The translations under genes were made by a program, and so were the position numbers. Below the pieces are notes generated by a model, which saw nothing but the letters and a program-made list of their open reading frames with translations, did no database searches and was not told the origin of the DNA. Positions 22,160-58,912 of a stretch of DNA of 64,000 nucleotides are shown piece after piece. The DNA comes from Cyanoderma ruficeps (taxonomy: Eukaryota > Chordata > Aves > Passeriformes > Timaliidae), in contig VZDJ01000116.1 in the NCBI GenBank assembly GCA_008694505.1, positions 20,694,913 to 20,758,912 of the forward strand, written 5' to 3'. Every line of letters begins with the position of its first letter. The stretch's first letter is position 1.

Positions 22160-25100
22160 TGTTGTCTGTGTGCGTAGTGGTTTATTTCTGTCACAGTGGT
22201 ACTCCATTTCTGAGATTTCTTTGTAAAGCAGACAGTGTGTGAGTCATCTCTCGTTATTAAATTGCCCATACATTGTGAGCTGCCTCCAGGCCCTGAACCA
22301 AAGCCTATTGCCTTGGTGGGGAGAAGGGCCCCCAAATACAATGGGATTCCGATCAGGCCCTGGATGAATCTTTCCATTAAACCTTTATTTTAAGGAACCA
22401 TTTGTTCTAATTGGAGCTAGGATTTGCTTCTGCACTGAAATGGTATTTTAGGTCTCCACTGGAACAGCGGGTATATCCTCTCTGCTCTAGTGCCTCCAAT
22501 CACATAAAGTCAAGTTAACTGGAAAATCAATTGACACGAATTCCAGCACAACAATTCCATCTGGCTGGGCCCTGAGTGGCTGGCCAGGGGGAAGCAGATT
22601 CCTAGCAGGGATGGAGCAGAACTGTGCTCATCTCCTAGACATGCTTCCAGCCTGAGGTCTCCCCAGCAACGCCCACATTGCCCCGAGCAATTACTGTGGC
22701 TAACAGAGAGCCTGGGGTCAGGCAGACTGGGATCAATTGTGGGCTCAGCCTGTGGATTTCCAGGGCAAGTGATGCAGCTGCTCCTGCTGGCACAGCCACA
22801 TTTATCAAAAGCATAAAGGAAGTGAGTGAGACCTGGACTGACCAAGCTGACCAGATGGGTCCCTCGAGTATATAGAAAAGGACCATAGCAGCAAAACTGT
22901 GTTTTCCACAGGACAGCTCACTTCTGCGGAGGATATTTCAGTTGTGTTGGTAAAACAGAGCTTTGCTGATGTGGCTTTGCTCATGCAAGAAGCATTTTGG
23001 TGCTACAGCGAACCTGAATTTCTCTCTAAATGTTTCTCACAGGCTTATCTGTATGTTTCTGCATCCTGTCTTGCATCAGGGATAATGGTATCAATCTCAT
23101 TCTGAGAGAGGCATAAAGCTTTTTTCATGTTTGCAGTGCACATTAGGCCCATGACAAAGACTATCCTAAGCACAAAATCTTGTTACCAAGATGTATTTAT
23201 TGTACTGTGCTTGTGAGTCCATATGTTCCTTATTAGAAGAGAGAGTTTGTTGTGGGGGCTTTTTGTGGGGTTTTTTTTTGTTCTTTTCCCCCAGGATATA
23301 ATGTATTACTTAGTTAAAAACAAAAGCAATTGTGGAGCAGTTTCAGGCAGCCACCACAGCCACTCTGCCAGGCGATGGGAGCCCTGGGTGGGTGGCAGGA
23401 AATCTGTGTGCTACTGAGTGCTAAAGCATTGACATGGTTCAGTTTACTAAATCCAGCTGTGAAGAGCAGCTGGTTTTCTGGCAGTCAGCATGAGAGACAC
23501 AGGCAGATATGCTCGAGAGAATTGATCAGGGACCACCAGTGGAGAGAAGGGGAGGGTGAGTTGTTCCCTGTGCTGCTAAGTGTTAAAGTGGCTCCTGGCA
23601 GTTCTGATTACTAAACAGCAGAGAGGAGCTTTTCTGTGAGATCTGATGGGGATATGCTTCAGCCATGAAGAAGGGGGAAGCAGAAGACTTCTGCATGGCC
23701 AGCTACTGCCATTCTCAGTGCTGTGGTTTGTGGGATCCTGGGGGAAGGTTGTCTGGACGCATGGATAATGTCTGTAGACAGCAGGGGAGGCTGCTGAGAG
23801 GCTTCAGATAGTGTTCCCATCTTCCTCCTCCATCGTCCCTCTGTGAGGGAGCTGGGGGTACAAGAAAAGGCAGCTGGCACAGCAGGCCAGGACTAGGAGA
23901 GATCATGTAGAATAAACAGCAAGACACTTCCTTGGAGGGCAGGAAAAGATAATAAAGATGCCTGTTATCCGGACCGAAGGGTGAAAATTGCACCGGTGAA
24001 ACCTGCCAGCTTGGGTGTGATAGGACAATGTCCTGCTGTCCAGGGGCTCAGCCTGGGAAGAGCCTGAGAAATGCTAAGTGCTAAGGGGGAGTGAGGCCCA
24101 AGATAGTCCCTGGGGCAGTGGTTTTAGTTTCCATGACAAAACTGGAAGTTATCTTTGCTTTCCTTTGATCTTCAAAGCACAGGAGGAAATTTCACACTTA
24201 GGGGAGGCCACCCGGTGTCAGGTGAAGTTGGTCCAGCTCCTTAAAGTCAGTAGATGCCATAAGGCCAGCAACTCACCTGCCTTAGTGTGAAAATGGCTAA
24301 CAGAAAGGAGGCTGCCTTCTCGCGGGGCTCGCTTGGTTCTCTGGTTAAAAATTGCATTTGTTCACGGATCCCGAGTCTGTAGACGCATGGCTTAAAGAGG
24401 GTGTAAAGCCCAGGCAGTGTGATTCTGATCAATTTAGGTATGTATTACTTTGTTGAATGGATGTGGTCAGCCTAAATAACTATTTTTGTTCTAATCTAAT
24501 TAAACATTTACTGCAGCCACCTCCTTCCAGGGCGCTAATTAGGAGCACAGGCAAGGGAAAAGAGTTTTTTTCAGAATTTCAGGATGCTCTGTGGAAGTCA
24601 GATATCCAGTCTGGCATCTCTGTCAAATGTAATTTTGTTTCTACTGGCCACAAAGACTGAAAAAGCTTCCCCAAAATGAGGCAGTCTGGGTCACACACCT
24701 ACACAGGCTCTTTCTGCCTCTGCCCCACTGTCTGGCTCATCACGTGTGCTGAGTGCAGACATTCAGAGATTTCTCTGCATCCATCCCGCAAGGATATCCC
24801 CATCTCCCAACTTTCTCCAAGGAGTCTCCAAGGCCCTCAATCAGTCTGTGTCCTGCCACTGCTGGGAACAGGTTGCAAAACATCCCTTTGGTCAATTATG
24901 TCATCAAACCAGCAACACCTCCAGGGCCCGGAGGCACTCCTGCTTCCCCTGGGTTCCTCACCCCCTCTTGTGTAAGAGCAAGAATCAGTCTTCCTGCAGA
25001 CACACCTTCAGAGCAAGCAGCCAGTCCTGCAGATGGGGAATGCGTATTTATGTCTGTGTGGCTCTCCTACTGTCAGGATTGCATTTACTGCTCTCTTGAA

Positions 25101-25859
25101 CATTAGGAGATTTTTTGGAAGTAAAATGAAGTGCTTTTAATTCACCTCCCGATTTCCTAGTCTTTCACTGTTGTCTGAGACGGCGATCTTTCACCTGGAG
25201 CTTGGGATTAAACAGGTCTTCAGATTTCTACCTTTGTTTATTATTTATTTTGATGAGAACCAGTTGATCCTGACCTCCGTGGGCTGTCCCTGAGCACTAC
25301 TGATGGATGGGCAGGTGCTGGCCTCAGGAATGTCATACATGCCCCTGAAAGAAGCTACCCCCTCGCCCCGATGCCTGTGAGATGGTGCTGACCCAGGCTC
25401 TCCTCAGGGCAGCCCTACTGAAGCCAAGGGAGGCTGTGGGCTGCCACCCTCACTGCTAGGGCAGCTACGGGGTGCAACAGATCTGTGGGATCCAGGGCCC
25501 CTGATTCGCTTCTCCTTCGTGTTTGTTCCATCCAAAAACAGGTCTGGAGTTGCATCGATGTGTGCCCTCCCACACAGCTGATCCCATAAACAGCTCAATG
25601 CAAGTCCCTCCCCTTCTCTGGAGTTAAAAATAGAAAAACCAGAGAGCAACGCTTTCTTTCACAAAATTTCTAAACGCAACAAAGCTTTTTGTTGCATCGC
25701 AGCAAAGGAAAGCTGGTTTCCCCCTCGGTCAGGATGTGACCCAGGTCACCCCGGGACCGGAGCCGGCTCTGCCCACGCCACCTGCCGGCAGCGCTCCCGG
25801 CACGGCCCCGCGTGGGCACAATGCCTTCATTTATGAAATTGGGGGAGCGAGGGAAATTC

Positions 25860-26150
25860 ATTCAACCACAGCCACATTTTATTCACAGAGAGGTTCGTAC
25901 GAAAGATGATGAGCAAAACAACTGTTTTCCTTAGTAAACCTGCGGCAGATTCATTCATCATAACCTATGCTCTTTTCAAAAAGGAGCCTTTCTCTGTTGT
26001 TCATCTTATTCCGATGTTTTACCCCGCCACTCTTCTTGACGAGCATGTTAGCGTTCTTAAAATGTTGTTGGATTAAAGGTTTATGGATGAATACTTAACA
26101 GTCAACAAAAATTATTTAACTTTACACATTCAAAGGATCATAGTGATCAA
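25860..26150. promoter_or_regulatory. Candidate conserved non-coding element
   Basis: This AT-rich segment carries several intact CpGs in an otherwise CpG-poor region and a dense mix of homeobox-like (TCATTCATCATAA) and bZIP-like words, without long open frames or simple repeats. The composition resembles vertebrate regulatory elements under constraint. Conservation itself cannot be seen in one sequence. Confidence 0.3.
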
Positions 26151-28689
26151 CAGAAACAGTTTTTTTTATTTTTAAAAGGAGGCTGTCTGGCTGTTTTGAG
26201 TTGTTTAAAGTGACTAGAAACTGAGTCAGAAAAGAAGAAGCAGAAAAGAAAACCCCTCTGGTGCTTTTCATGCATATTTTTCATATAGATGCTTCCCAGC
26301 CAATTCCCCCATACAGTGCACCACCCGCCCTGTGGTAGGGGGAGGGAGCAGGAGACAAAAAAGAGCAAGAAAAAGGTCTGTAGAGGTGGAAACAGGTACC
26401 CACCACAGAACAGAGATGTCACCGGCTAATGCTGTGCAGCCAGCATCTGAACCCGTATTTGCATCCACCCCTTATCAAACTGAGATTCTTTTAAGGCACT
26501 TGCATGCTTAGGGCTCCCTCTTCTAAGTTTTGTGGTAGGCAGTTGCTCTCTGCCAAAATTACAGACATTTCTGCAGGTTCAAAGTGTGCACTGCAAGGCA
26601 TGGGTCACTACAGGGTTTGAGAGCAACAAAGCTCAATAATTTGTTCAAGATAAAAAGAAATCGTTGGAGAGGAAGCCCATGTGTGGTTTGCCTGCATTTT
26701 TTTCACCATGCGTGCTCTTTGTCCCTCAAAAGCTTGGTGGGTTGTCTGCATTGAGATGAAGGCCTGTGCCAGGGTCTGTCAAGAAAGCACTGGTTTCTCT
26801 CACTTTGCCTGCTAGGATCTCCAATGAGTTCAAAGGTGAGAGAAAGATGCATTGTGACCCTGCTGCCTTAGGATTCAGGCTTGTGTGGTCTAGGAGGAGA
26901 GGTATTATTGGCTGTTACCACTGTTACCCTGCTTGACTTTGGGCAAGATACTTTCTCACTGCCTTTGTCTCCCAGCCTCGAAGCAGAACATCAGAATATC
27001 TGATTGTGAGTTCAAAGTGCCATTGGACACTGGTTTCTGCAGGGTCTAATCAAAGCGTCAACCAAAATCCAAGTTCCCTAGTTTGCTCCTGGGATTCTGC
27101 TGCAACACCAGCACTAAGAAGAACTGTCTCCAGAAGTTATGCCTCCCCTAATGATTTCAAGTGATGGAGCACAAGGGATTGATGTTGCAGTGAACCTACC
27201 GATTTCTACAGGCTTTGAAATAAGCAGTAAATACCTCAGTGATTGCAGTCATTCATGAATGAAAGCAGTCTATACACGTGTTGATTCACAGCTGAAAGTG
27301 GTAATAGAAGAGGTCAATAACACTTAAAGTGCTTTGTCCCTCCCCACAATAGGTTTAACATTTTTTCTGAGAGAAATTTTACTGTTTGAGAAGAGAGAAA
27401 AAAAAATCCACAGAACTGAAATCCCATCTATATGTTTCCATTAAGTTGCATGAAAGAAATGCTTGACGTATTTTTATGCTGATGAAGCCTAGATGAATTA
27501 AATCAGTGTTCCCACTTCCTCCTTTCTGATGCTAATGTCTAATTCTAGCATATTTATACAAAAACGCTGCTTATAAAGCAGGACCATGGAAAAAATCTCT
27601 GCAGCACCTACAGAAGCAAGGTGGACTCCTCACGTAGCAAGCAATATGTTTGCAGGTTCTGAATATAAAGCGCTGTTTTACGAGCTGCCAGCTTTCTGCA
27701 CTCCTACAGCCACAGCGGCTTGACAGAATAAAAATTACATGCATCACACTTGGGTTGGAAGCATATTTTCAGCAAGTACTACAAGACCAAAAGAATAACA
27801 GAAAATACAATACCTACCCCACCACTCCACTCCCTCAAGTACAATCTCTAAAAGCTATGTGGCAAAACCTGTGTGCAGGGGCCTTATTTGAGTATTTGAA
27901 ACACTCTTTGAACCAGACAATCATTTGCCACTTAATCCTTAATGAATACAGTTGCTATTTTTGCAAGCACGTCATGCTGGTGAGAGTGTTTGATGATGGA
28001 ATACCAGTGGGATGTGATTTTATTCCTATGAATAAATATAATGTGGTGTCTCTGCACATTTGTATGCACATGAGCCCTCTCCAAGCTGCCGGAGTGTGCT
28101 GTATATCCAAAGTCCTCAAGAGAGAATGAACACCCGGGGATAAAAGAGATCCCAGGTCCTTGTTTGTGCTTGTTCATAATAGAGTGATGCACTTCTTGGT
28201 GCACCTCAACAACAGGAAACTGTCTGGAGCACCAGATGTGGGTTGTTTGGCTTGACACAGGGTTTTCAAGAAGACTTGGTGCATTTAGGTACAACAATGT
28301 CATTGCAGCAGTCAAGAGAAAAGGAAAATTTTCCTCAGCTGGTTTCTCTGAACCCCTTCTTTAGGGCAGGAAGAATAATTCCTTGCTCTGGGAGTCTATG
28401 ATTAAGTGAAAATAAGCTTCTGAACTACAAAGGACATTTCTAAAACGTGACTCAAGGCATCCTGTACCTCTAAAAGCAGAAGACAAAGATGAATGAACTT
28501 TAGAACCTGCCAATTTAGGAACATTTCTATGCCTGTTACTGTCCTGAGAAACAGGGATGGTCCGTCTACATCCACCTGTGTCTTTAGCAGAAGAAAATTG
28601 TTAGTGAGGAGATACCCTGGCTGTCTGTTGGGACAAACCCCCTGCTGCCTTGGACCGCACTGCCTCCTGTGGAGTGCCAACGGAGTCAC

Positions 28690-28870
28690 AAATGCATATG
28701 CAAAACGTATTTCTGTGTTCTCCCATCTGAGTGCTTTCAGGTGGTTTTCAAAATTCCGAGTTTATTTAGAACGTGTAAATCTGTGTAATCTAGGTTGTGT
28801 AAATGGACAGACTTTATTTACACGATAATGTTAACACTAAAATGGATGTAAATAATTATTTTAACCAGGT
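28690..28870. promoter_or_regulatory. Candidate regulatory block with POU-type motif
   Basis: It includes ATGCATATGCAA (28692-28703), one base from the palindromic POU-factor site ATGCATATGCAT, followed by AT-rich words with TAATTATT and GTTAAC. The 61 bases from 28790 contain three repeats of GTGTAA or GTAAA-type words. Inferred from motif content only. Confidence 0.3.
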
Positions 28871-30150
28871 ACAAGATTGTTCAATTCTGTTGTAAGGAAA
28901 AGTGGAGAATCTGACTTTTACTTCTTCTCTTAAACTCTCTTCTCCCCCCTGCCAGGAGTCTCCTTGGATGGGCCTTGAGACTTGAACATCTGAGACTTGA
29001 GCTACCAGCCTATCTAACTCACTTTACCCCAGAAAAAGCGAAGAAGAGTAAATTTAGTATCACAAACTAATCCCAGAAAAATGCTGTGAGACTTATTTGA
29101 GGATTTAAAATTCCCTAAAATGCTAAGATGAAAGGGATTTTGAAAATGCAAATACAGAAAATATTTTTTCCCTCAGTCCCATTGAACTAAGTGATTTAAA
29201 AGCCAAATAAGACCGGCAGAAAATTTTCATTTTGAATTTGAGGAGCAACCATTAAACGCTTTAGGTTTTTAATCCCTATGTTTTCTGAAGAAACAATGGA
29301 CCATTTCTTTCTAGGTGCTGGTAAAATCTGTTACAATAGCCTCTTAAAGGGGTGTTAGTAAAACTATTAATTACATGGCACTTAAGAATGTCTGGGACTG
29401 GGGATATTTTCCCATTAGGGAAGACAAGCAATCCATCCATTTATTATTCTAGGAAAGGTAGAAACTAGACCTTTCTGTTTAAATCTAGTTTTTATTAGCA
29501 TTAAGAGGCTCAGTGGAGGAATTCTGCTGCATGTCCAGAAGTATTGGCTACAGCTGCAGTTTTGAAGGAATATTATCAAATTGAAAATTGCATTTTCTCT
29601 GAGATGTCGCACCCCAACTGTTGTCACAACACCACCTGAGATCACTCTAAGTGGAAGAGATTAGGTGAAAATTAATATTTCTCTCCCACCATTTTGCTTA
29701 TTTTTGTGTGCTTGACAGCTCCTCCGGGGCGCTGGACAGTGGCTCTGCGAGGTGACGGAGCAGGCATGGACTCCAGCCAAGCTGTTTTCCTGAGAATGTT
29801 TCGCACCATCGCTGTTTGCCCAGCTCACCCTGGGCACCGAGTTGGCTTCGCCCAGACTTTTTCCCTGTGGAAGAGGAACTCGGCTCCCAGCCCTACACAG
29901 CCAGGAGAAGGTGGCTGAGGGAGCGGATGAACTGGGGCAAGGGGCGCGTCAGCGCAGGCCCTAACGCTGCTGATGCCTATTTTTTATTATCATTTTTCTT
30001 TTTAAAAATTGTTTTTATATCCTCGAACGGAAGCCGAGACTTCAAACAGAACCTTTTTTTGACCTCCCGCGCAAGCGGCCCCTCAGGGCGGCCCCGACAG
30101 CGCCCCCTAGAGGCCCGCGCCGCCCTTCGCTCCGCTCGCCTCAACTTGCC

Positions 30151-30163
30151 TTTGGCGCCCAAT
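30151..30163. promoter_or_regulatory. SMC3: E2F site abutting a CCAAT box
   Basis: TTTGGCGC (30151-30158) matches the E2F consensus TTTSGCGC and is immediately followed by CCAAT (30159-30163), an NF-Y-type box. The pair is about 440 bases upstream of the SMC3 start codon. Both motifs are common in cell-cycle gene promoters. Use by SMC3 is inferred. Confidence 0.45.
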
Positions 30164-30423
30164 CCGCCCCTCGACGGGGGAAACCATTTCTCCCACCGCC
30201 CCGGGGGGATCCCCGCACTCGGGAGGCAGAGTGGCCGGCCTTCCCCGCTAGGCAGCGCCCTATCCAAAAGACCACCGAGCACTTAAGAAGATCGGAAAAA
30301 GGAAATTCCCGCTGTTCCACGTGGTGTCCCTTCTTCGGCCGTACAGGAGCGCGTTGTGTGGTCCGCAGTTCTCCCTCCAAGTGGCGCTGAATGGTTCGCG
30401 CCAGGACGAAACGGGGAGGGTCC

Positions 30424-30434
30424 GCCGCCATTTT
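30424..30434 (-). promoter_or_regulatory. SMC3: YY1-type motif at the SMC3 core promoter
   Basis: GCCGCCATTTT is the reverse complement of the YY1 consensus AANATGGCGGC. YY1 sites of this type often sit at or just downstream of the start site in TATA-less housekeeping promoters. Here it lies 165 bases upstream of the start codon, so the transcript probably starts close to it. Confidence 0.55.
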
Positions 30435-30439
30435 GTTTG

Positions 30440-30598
30440 CGTGAGGGGTGAGCGGGCCCTGTGCGGGTAGCGGGGGGCGGCTGAGGGGGCGGGAAGCGGC
30501 GGCGGAGACCCGCGGTCAAGCCGAGCGCTGGGACCGGAAAGAAACGGCGAGGGCAGGCTGAACGACAGCGTGGCGGGCCTACCCCATCCTCGGCAAAC
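30440..30598 (+). other. SMC3: SMC3 5' untranslated region (predicted)
   Basis: GC-rich leader with no upstream ATG between the YY1-type motif and the start codon. The start context is good, with A at -3 (AAACATG). The true 5' end is unknown; about 30.44-30.47 kb is a guess from the promoter motif. Confidence 0.5.
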
Positions 30599-54192
<23,594 letters not shown>

Positions 54193-54600
54193 AGGAACTT
54201 GTAATTACTGCTTATTTGGAAGATGTGTATAGTGCTATGTTTATGCCAGGGACCTGTACATTTAAAATATGAAGTATTTAGTCCTTGTTTAAAATAGTTT
54301 TTGGACACACATTTTAACCAAGACCCAGAAGGCTTAGTTTCAAATGAGCTTGAGTATCCATTTTGTCTCTATTGCTGTATTTTATAAGATAATTGTTAAT
54401 GTTACCTTTATACAATACCTGTAGTTTGGAAATTTTATTCTCTTCCTTCAAATCTTTTGTAAAGTGTTTGTTGCTGTTTTAAAGCTTTTCAGAAAGTGCT
54501 AGCTATTTCTTCTTAAGTATAGTTTTATCATTTATATTGCCTCACATGTTTTTTTTAATGGCTTCAATTAAAATGGTTGGTTTTACGGCTGTAAATTGTA
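54193..54600 (+). other. SMC3: SMC3 3' untranslated region with poly(A) signal
   Basis: AT-rich tail. The first good poly(A) signal is ATTAAA at 54567-54572, giving a UTR of about 400 bases, in keeping with the short UTR of vertebrate SMC3. A consensus AATAAA at 55263-55268 could give a longer alternative end. Confidence 0.65.
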
Positions 54601-57600
54601 TATATTAAGTCTTTGGATTATATTGTCTTTCTGAAGAGGAATCCACTGAGATGGAGTAAACACTTCGGTCATATTGGAGTGGCATATTTCAGAATATGAG
54701 ACAAAGCAATTTTCCAAACCACTCTCCTTTTTTTCCCTCTTCTGCACATTGCCAGTGCCAGAAGCAAACTGCCCCAAGTCTATGCTTGTCCAAATCCATA
54801 GTGTTCTGGTAATTGAACTGAAAAAAGGCAAGTATCAGAGAATCCTGAAAAGATCCTAGAACTGTGTCAAAACAAACCACAGCCCCTTCTTTTTCCTGCA
54901 CACTGTCCCATGTAACAGCTCTTCCATTACATCCCTTCAGCCTGAAAGACCAGTGTGATTTGAGCCAAGTGACAGTCTCCAGTCAAAACATGAAATCTTT
55001 TCCTGCTGTCTAGGGTTTTGGCAAAGAGCTGTTGAATAGTTTAATATGTTCTTCTGGAACGCTTACAGATTTGCCACAAACCATGAATTTAGTAGGTAGC
55101 AAAGCAGTTGTAAAAAGAGAATCCATTGGTGTTTAAATGGTACATTTATAAAAACATAATAAGCTTAAAGAATACCTTATGTGACTTTCAGTAGTACAGT
55201 GAGAAACAGTGAATTTGTATGTTGCATTTATTCTGTGTAGGGCATATTCAACAAAGCAGAAGAATAAAGCTCTCTGATAGGTTTTGATCTGCACACACCC
55301 TTGGTCCCCACTGAGAACTTCAGGAAGTGCAGAAAAGGAGAGCATGAACTGATGGCTGGGTTCAGGAGTGCTTATTCTTGCATCACAAAGCACGGTGGGA
55401 GAAGACTACTGAAGCTGATATGGAACAACTTCCCCAGGTAGTGATAGATGTGGGAAATTAGTACCTGCAGTAAGTTTTCAGCCAGGAGGAGGGGATGTTG
55501 TGACCTAAAGCTTTCTATAGTTCCAAGGACTCAGTAGCTGCAGAGAAGACTTCTCTCAGTGAAAAGTGCAAAATGTGAAACAAAGTGTCTCAAATGCCCC
55601 CAACATTTCTAGCATGGAAATAGAGTACATTTGAGAGCCCTGAAGAATTTAAAGTTTGGCCTCTTCATACAGAGCTCTGAATATGCACTTAGGATGGCTG
55701 CTGCAGACCAGAGGGTTCTGAATTACTCAGGTGAAGCCAGTGAGTTCAGAGAAGACCCAGAAGAATGTGGCCACAGGTTAACACCTCAGGTTACTGATTT
55801 GGTGCCATTTGGTCCAGTGTGTGTAAGGACACACTTGAGGTGCCTGTAATCCATGATCACCAGATACACAGCTTGCTGTGGTAGTAGCAGGCTCTGCTCT
55901 CAGCTAACTTAATAGGCTTGCTAGTGCTAGGATATCAGCATGACAGTTGTTAGTTTGAATTTTGGAAGAGAGAAGTAGTTTGCAGGCCATGAAGCTAATT
56001 AGTGTGCTTATTAAGAAGTGTCATACTAAATCCATCTAAGACTGATCATGAATTTTATCACATAATCTCATTAAAGTGGAAGTAGATTACAGCAAGGTTT
56101 TTTTTCTGCAGTGCTCAGCATAGTGAAGTCTACTACAGCTGAATAACTTGAACAACTTCAGCTGTGTTAGGAAATTTCGGTTTGAGTGTAGCATTAGGTT
56201 GGGTTAACAAGCACAGTAGGAAAATGGGTAACCAGCCATCTGGTGGAAACAACACTATTTTGATGACAGGACAGAGGAAGAGTAGGCAGGCCTTTAGCTA
56301 TCATTCAGTTTCTCATCTGCTAAAGAAAAAGTTTTAGAACTACTTCCACAAAATTTGGGAGATTTCTCAAGATTTTCAGAATCACTCTTCAAGGTAAGTT
56401 TGGAGGGGAGTGGTATTTTTTTTGTTTAATTGCTGCTGAACTTCATTCTGTCCTTGAAAAGGCACTTTTAGAGAGGCTACTTTCTAAGTTGATGCTTTGT
56501 TGCCCTGTGAGCATACTCCTTCTCAAGTGCTCCCTCTTAATGCTCTGCTGCCTCTCTGTTGTGTAGCCGGTGTGAGAAAACATAATGGCACCAGTTGTTT
56601 CATCTGGTGTACTGAGTGTGGTGCAGGAATGTTGGTACACATGGAAGTGGAATGGGAAAGGCTGAAATAACAGCACCTCCTCCAGGTGTCAAAGTTCAGC
56701 CTCTAAAGTGCAGTGAATGCCCTGCAGTGAGCTTGGGTTGCTAAGTGAGAAGCTATGGTTAGAATTAAAGAGGGTCTCAAACAGGGATGAAGTCAGGCAG
56801 ATTATGCAGCAAAATCCATACCAGCCCACTGTAATGAAAAATTAATTTCATGGGAGAGAACTGCATGAACGTAGGAGAAGTGGGACCTCATTTGTTGCTG
56901 AATTTTTTTAAGGAAAGTCCTTATACGAAGGTGAAAGTATTGTGAAAAAAATACCAGTTCTTATAACCTAAAGGAGGTTTTTTTCCCCCAGCCTGTTAAG
57001 GTCAGGAGTAGCAGAGAAGTTTTCCTTGCTGTTTGCTTCAGATTGCTACGGAATGCAGTGATTGCAGTAATGTTTCCAAGGTGGATGACCTTATGTTCTG
57101 TGATGGTTCATATCTGCTCCATACAACATCAGAACTTACAAGTTGCTTTTTCATTTTGTCAGTGCTTGAAATTCTTCCTGGAGTTTTAAAAATAAGCTTT
57201 GTTGAGAGTTACTGTATCCTTGTGTTTCTTCATTGTCCTGCTTTTCCCACTTGTAATTTTTAGGGCAGAATTCAGTGAAACTGCACACTTGCTTTGAAAT
57301 GTAGGACATGTCAGAAATTGTAGATATTCAGAGTGCCACAGTTTCACCAATATAGGTGTTCAGTTGTTCTTTTCTTAATTATCAATATGTGAAACTTAAC
57401 ACCTGAGTTACTGATCACTTCTAATATCTTAGGATAGTTTTCATCTCTAGCAAACATTCTTCAAGTACTTTGTAAGATTAACACCTTTGAGGTTCATATT
57501 TTTAAGCTTATCTAAATGTTACAATATGTAGTTTGTAACTTTGAGCAGGAGATGGAGCCAAACTGGACTAAATGCAAAATGGAATTTTGCTTTATTGTTA

Positions 57601-58896
57601 AAGTTGAGGGTTAAGTCAAAGCTGCTCTGTGAGGTTTTTTGGAGTTCCAGAGACTTTTAGCGTTGTGAAGATCCTGAACAAATGGAGAAATACTAGTTAC
57701 AGATAGTTCTACATGGACGTGAATGTAAGTAAATGGAAATAATTAACAGTTTTTGCTTTAAAAATTTATAAAAGCCTTTAAGATTTTAATAATTTGCTAA
57801 AATGTTCTTATTGGGAAGAACTTTGCCAATCTAGAAAAATGTATAAATAAATTTATGGAAAAAATAAACACTGTTCAAGTAAATTAAAAATTGGAAAAAA
57901 ATAACACAAAGGTATATGATTCTGATTCCTCTATGAGAAATTACTAATAATTCTTTCTAATGAATGAGATCCTTGTTCTCTTTGTGCAGTTGACCTTGTG
58001 GGTGTGGGAGGTGATGATTCCCAAGGCAGTGATGAGCAGAGGGGGTGGGCTGCTCCTGTTAAAGTTCTTCCGTCAGTTTGGAGGTACCAAGTGCGTTACC
58101 CTGACTGCTGAAGTCAGTAACTGCTGGGATCCTCTCAGCTGCTCCTATTTGTGTGTATTTTTCCGTAGGGACACAGGAGCACTGCCAAAGAGCAGCTGCT
58201 CTGTGCTTGGAGCACCAGGTTCTGATGGATAACAGTTCTTCATCTGGGGGGAAATAGCTGCTGATTTTGCAAGCTGAGAGTCTTCAGACATTAATCTTTA
58301 TTTCCAGCATCTGCTTTCTTTCTTCCTTGGACACAATGGATGATTTTACAATCTCCCTAATAGCCAATAAAAGCATTCCCAGTAACAAAATGAAAATCTT
58401 TTCACATGTATGCTGAAGTTCACTTCACCAGTGATACCATTTTAACTTCCAGGAGGGTTATGAAAGGGAGAGTTTGGTTTTACAGAAAATAAATATGTAG
58501 CCACTTCCTTCTAGTGCAATTATAAATGTATTTAGGGACTATTTTAGTTGGAGGTATTTCTCACCTCAGTCCTGGCATTGCATCCCTCTGCTCCCTCTTA
58601 CAGTCAGCTGAAGTGTACAGGGAAGCCAGTTAGACTGAGATCCTTATTTCTAGCTAGTCTGCTTTTCTCCCCCCTTAGTGTAATTTTTACTTTTTCCTTC
58701 TCGGTCTCTTTAGTTTCTCATTTTTTGGCTGTGGCCACAAGAGGACAATTTTTGGGTTTGGTCACCTTGATTGCCTTGAGTTCAGCTGTTTTATTTTAGT
58801 TTTCTGCCTATCTATTTTGTCTCAGGCAAATATTTCTCACATAATGCAGCAATAGTGATGGATAAAAATCATTGTTCAGTCATCCTTGACATTAAT

Positions 58897-58912
58897 TTTA
58901 TTTATTTATTTA
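58897..58912 (+). repeat. (TTTA)4 microsatellite
   Basis: Four tandem TTTA units in AT-rich intergenic DNA, continuing into TTAAG. Confidence 0.8.

Larger units (their letters stand above)
17841..29700. other. Intergenic interval between DUSP5 and SMC3
   Basis: About 12 kb with no supported gene on either strand. Frames are short (the longest is 159 codons), with no domains or exon structure. It contains AP-1 heptamers at 18029, 21183, 22240, 26222 and 28448, a 12-base A run at 20889, a G-rich run at 22139, and several AT-rich blocks with mixed transcription-factor-like motifs (24.43-24.56, 25.86-26.15, 27.44-27.60 and 28.68-28.87 kb) that look like candidate regulatory elements. Function is inferred only. 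Confidence 0.7.

Noticed and set aside
29816..30286. 156-codon frame upstream of SMC3, and an opposite-strand partner
   Set aside because: CpG-island composition produces long frames on both strands, and the translation is low-complexity Arg/Pro/Ser without domains.
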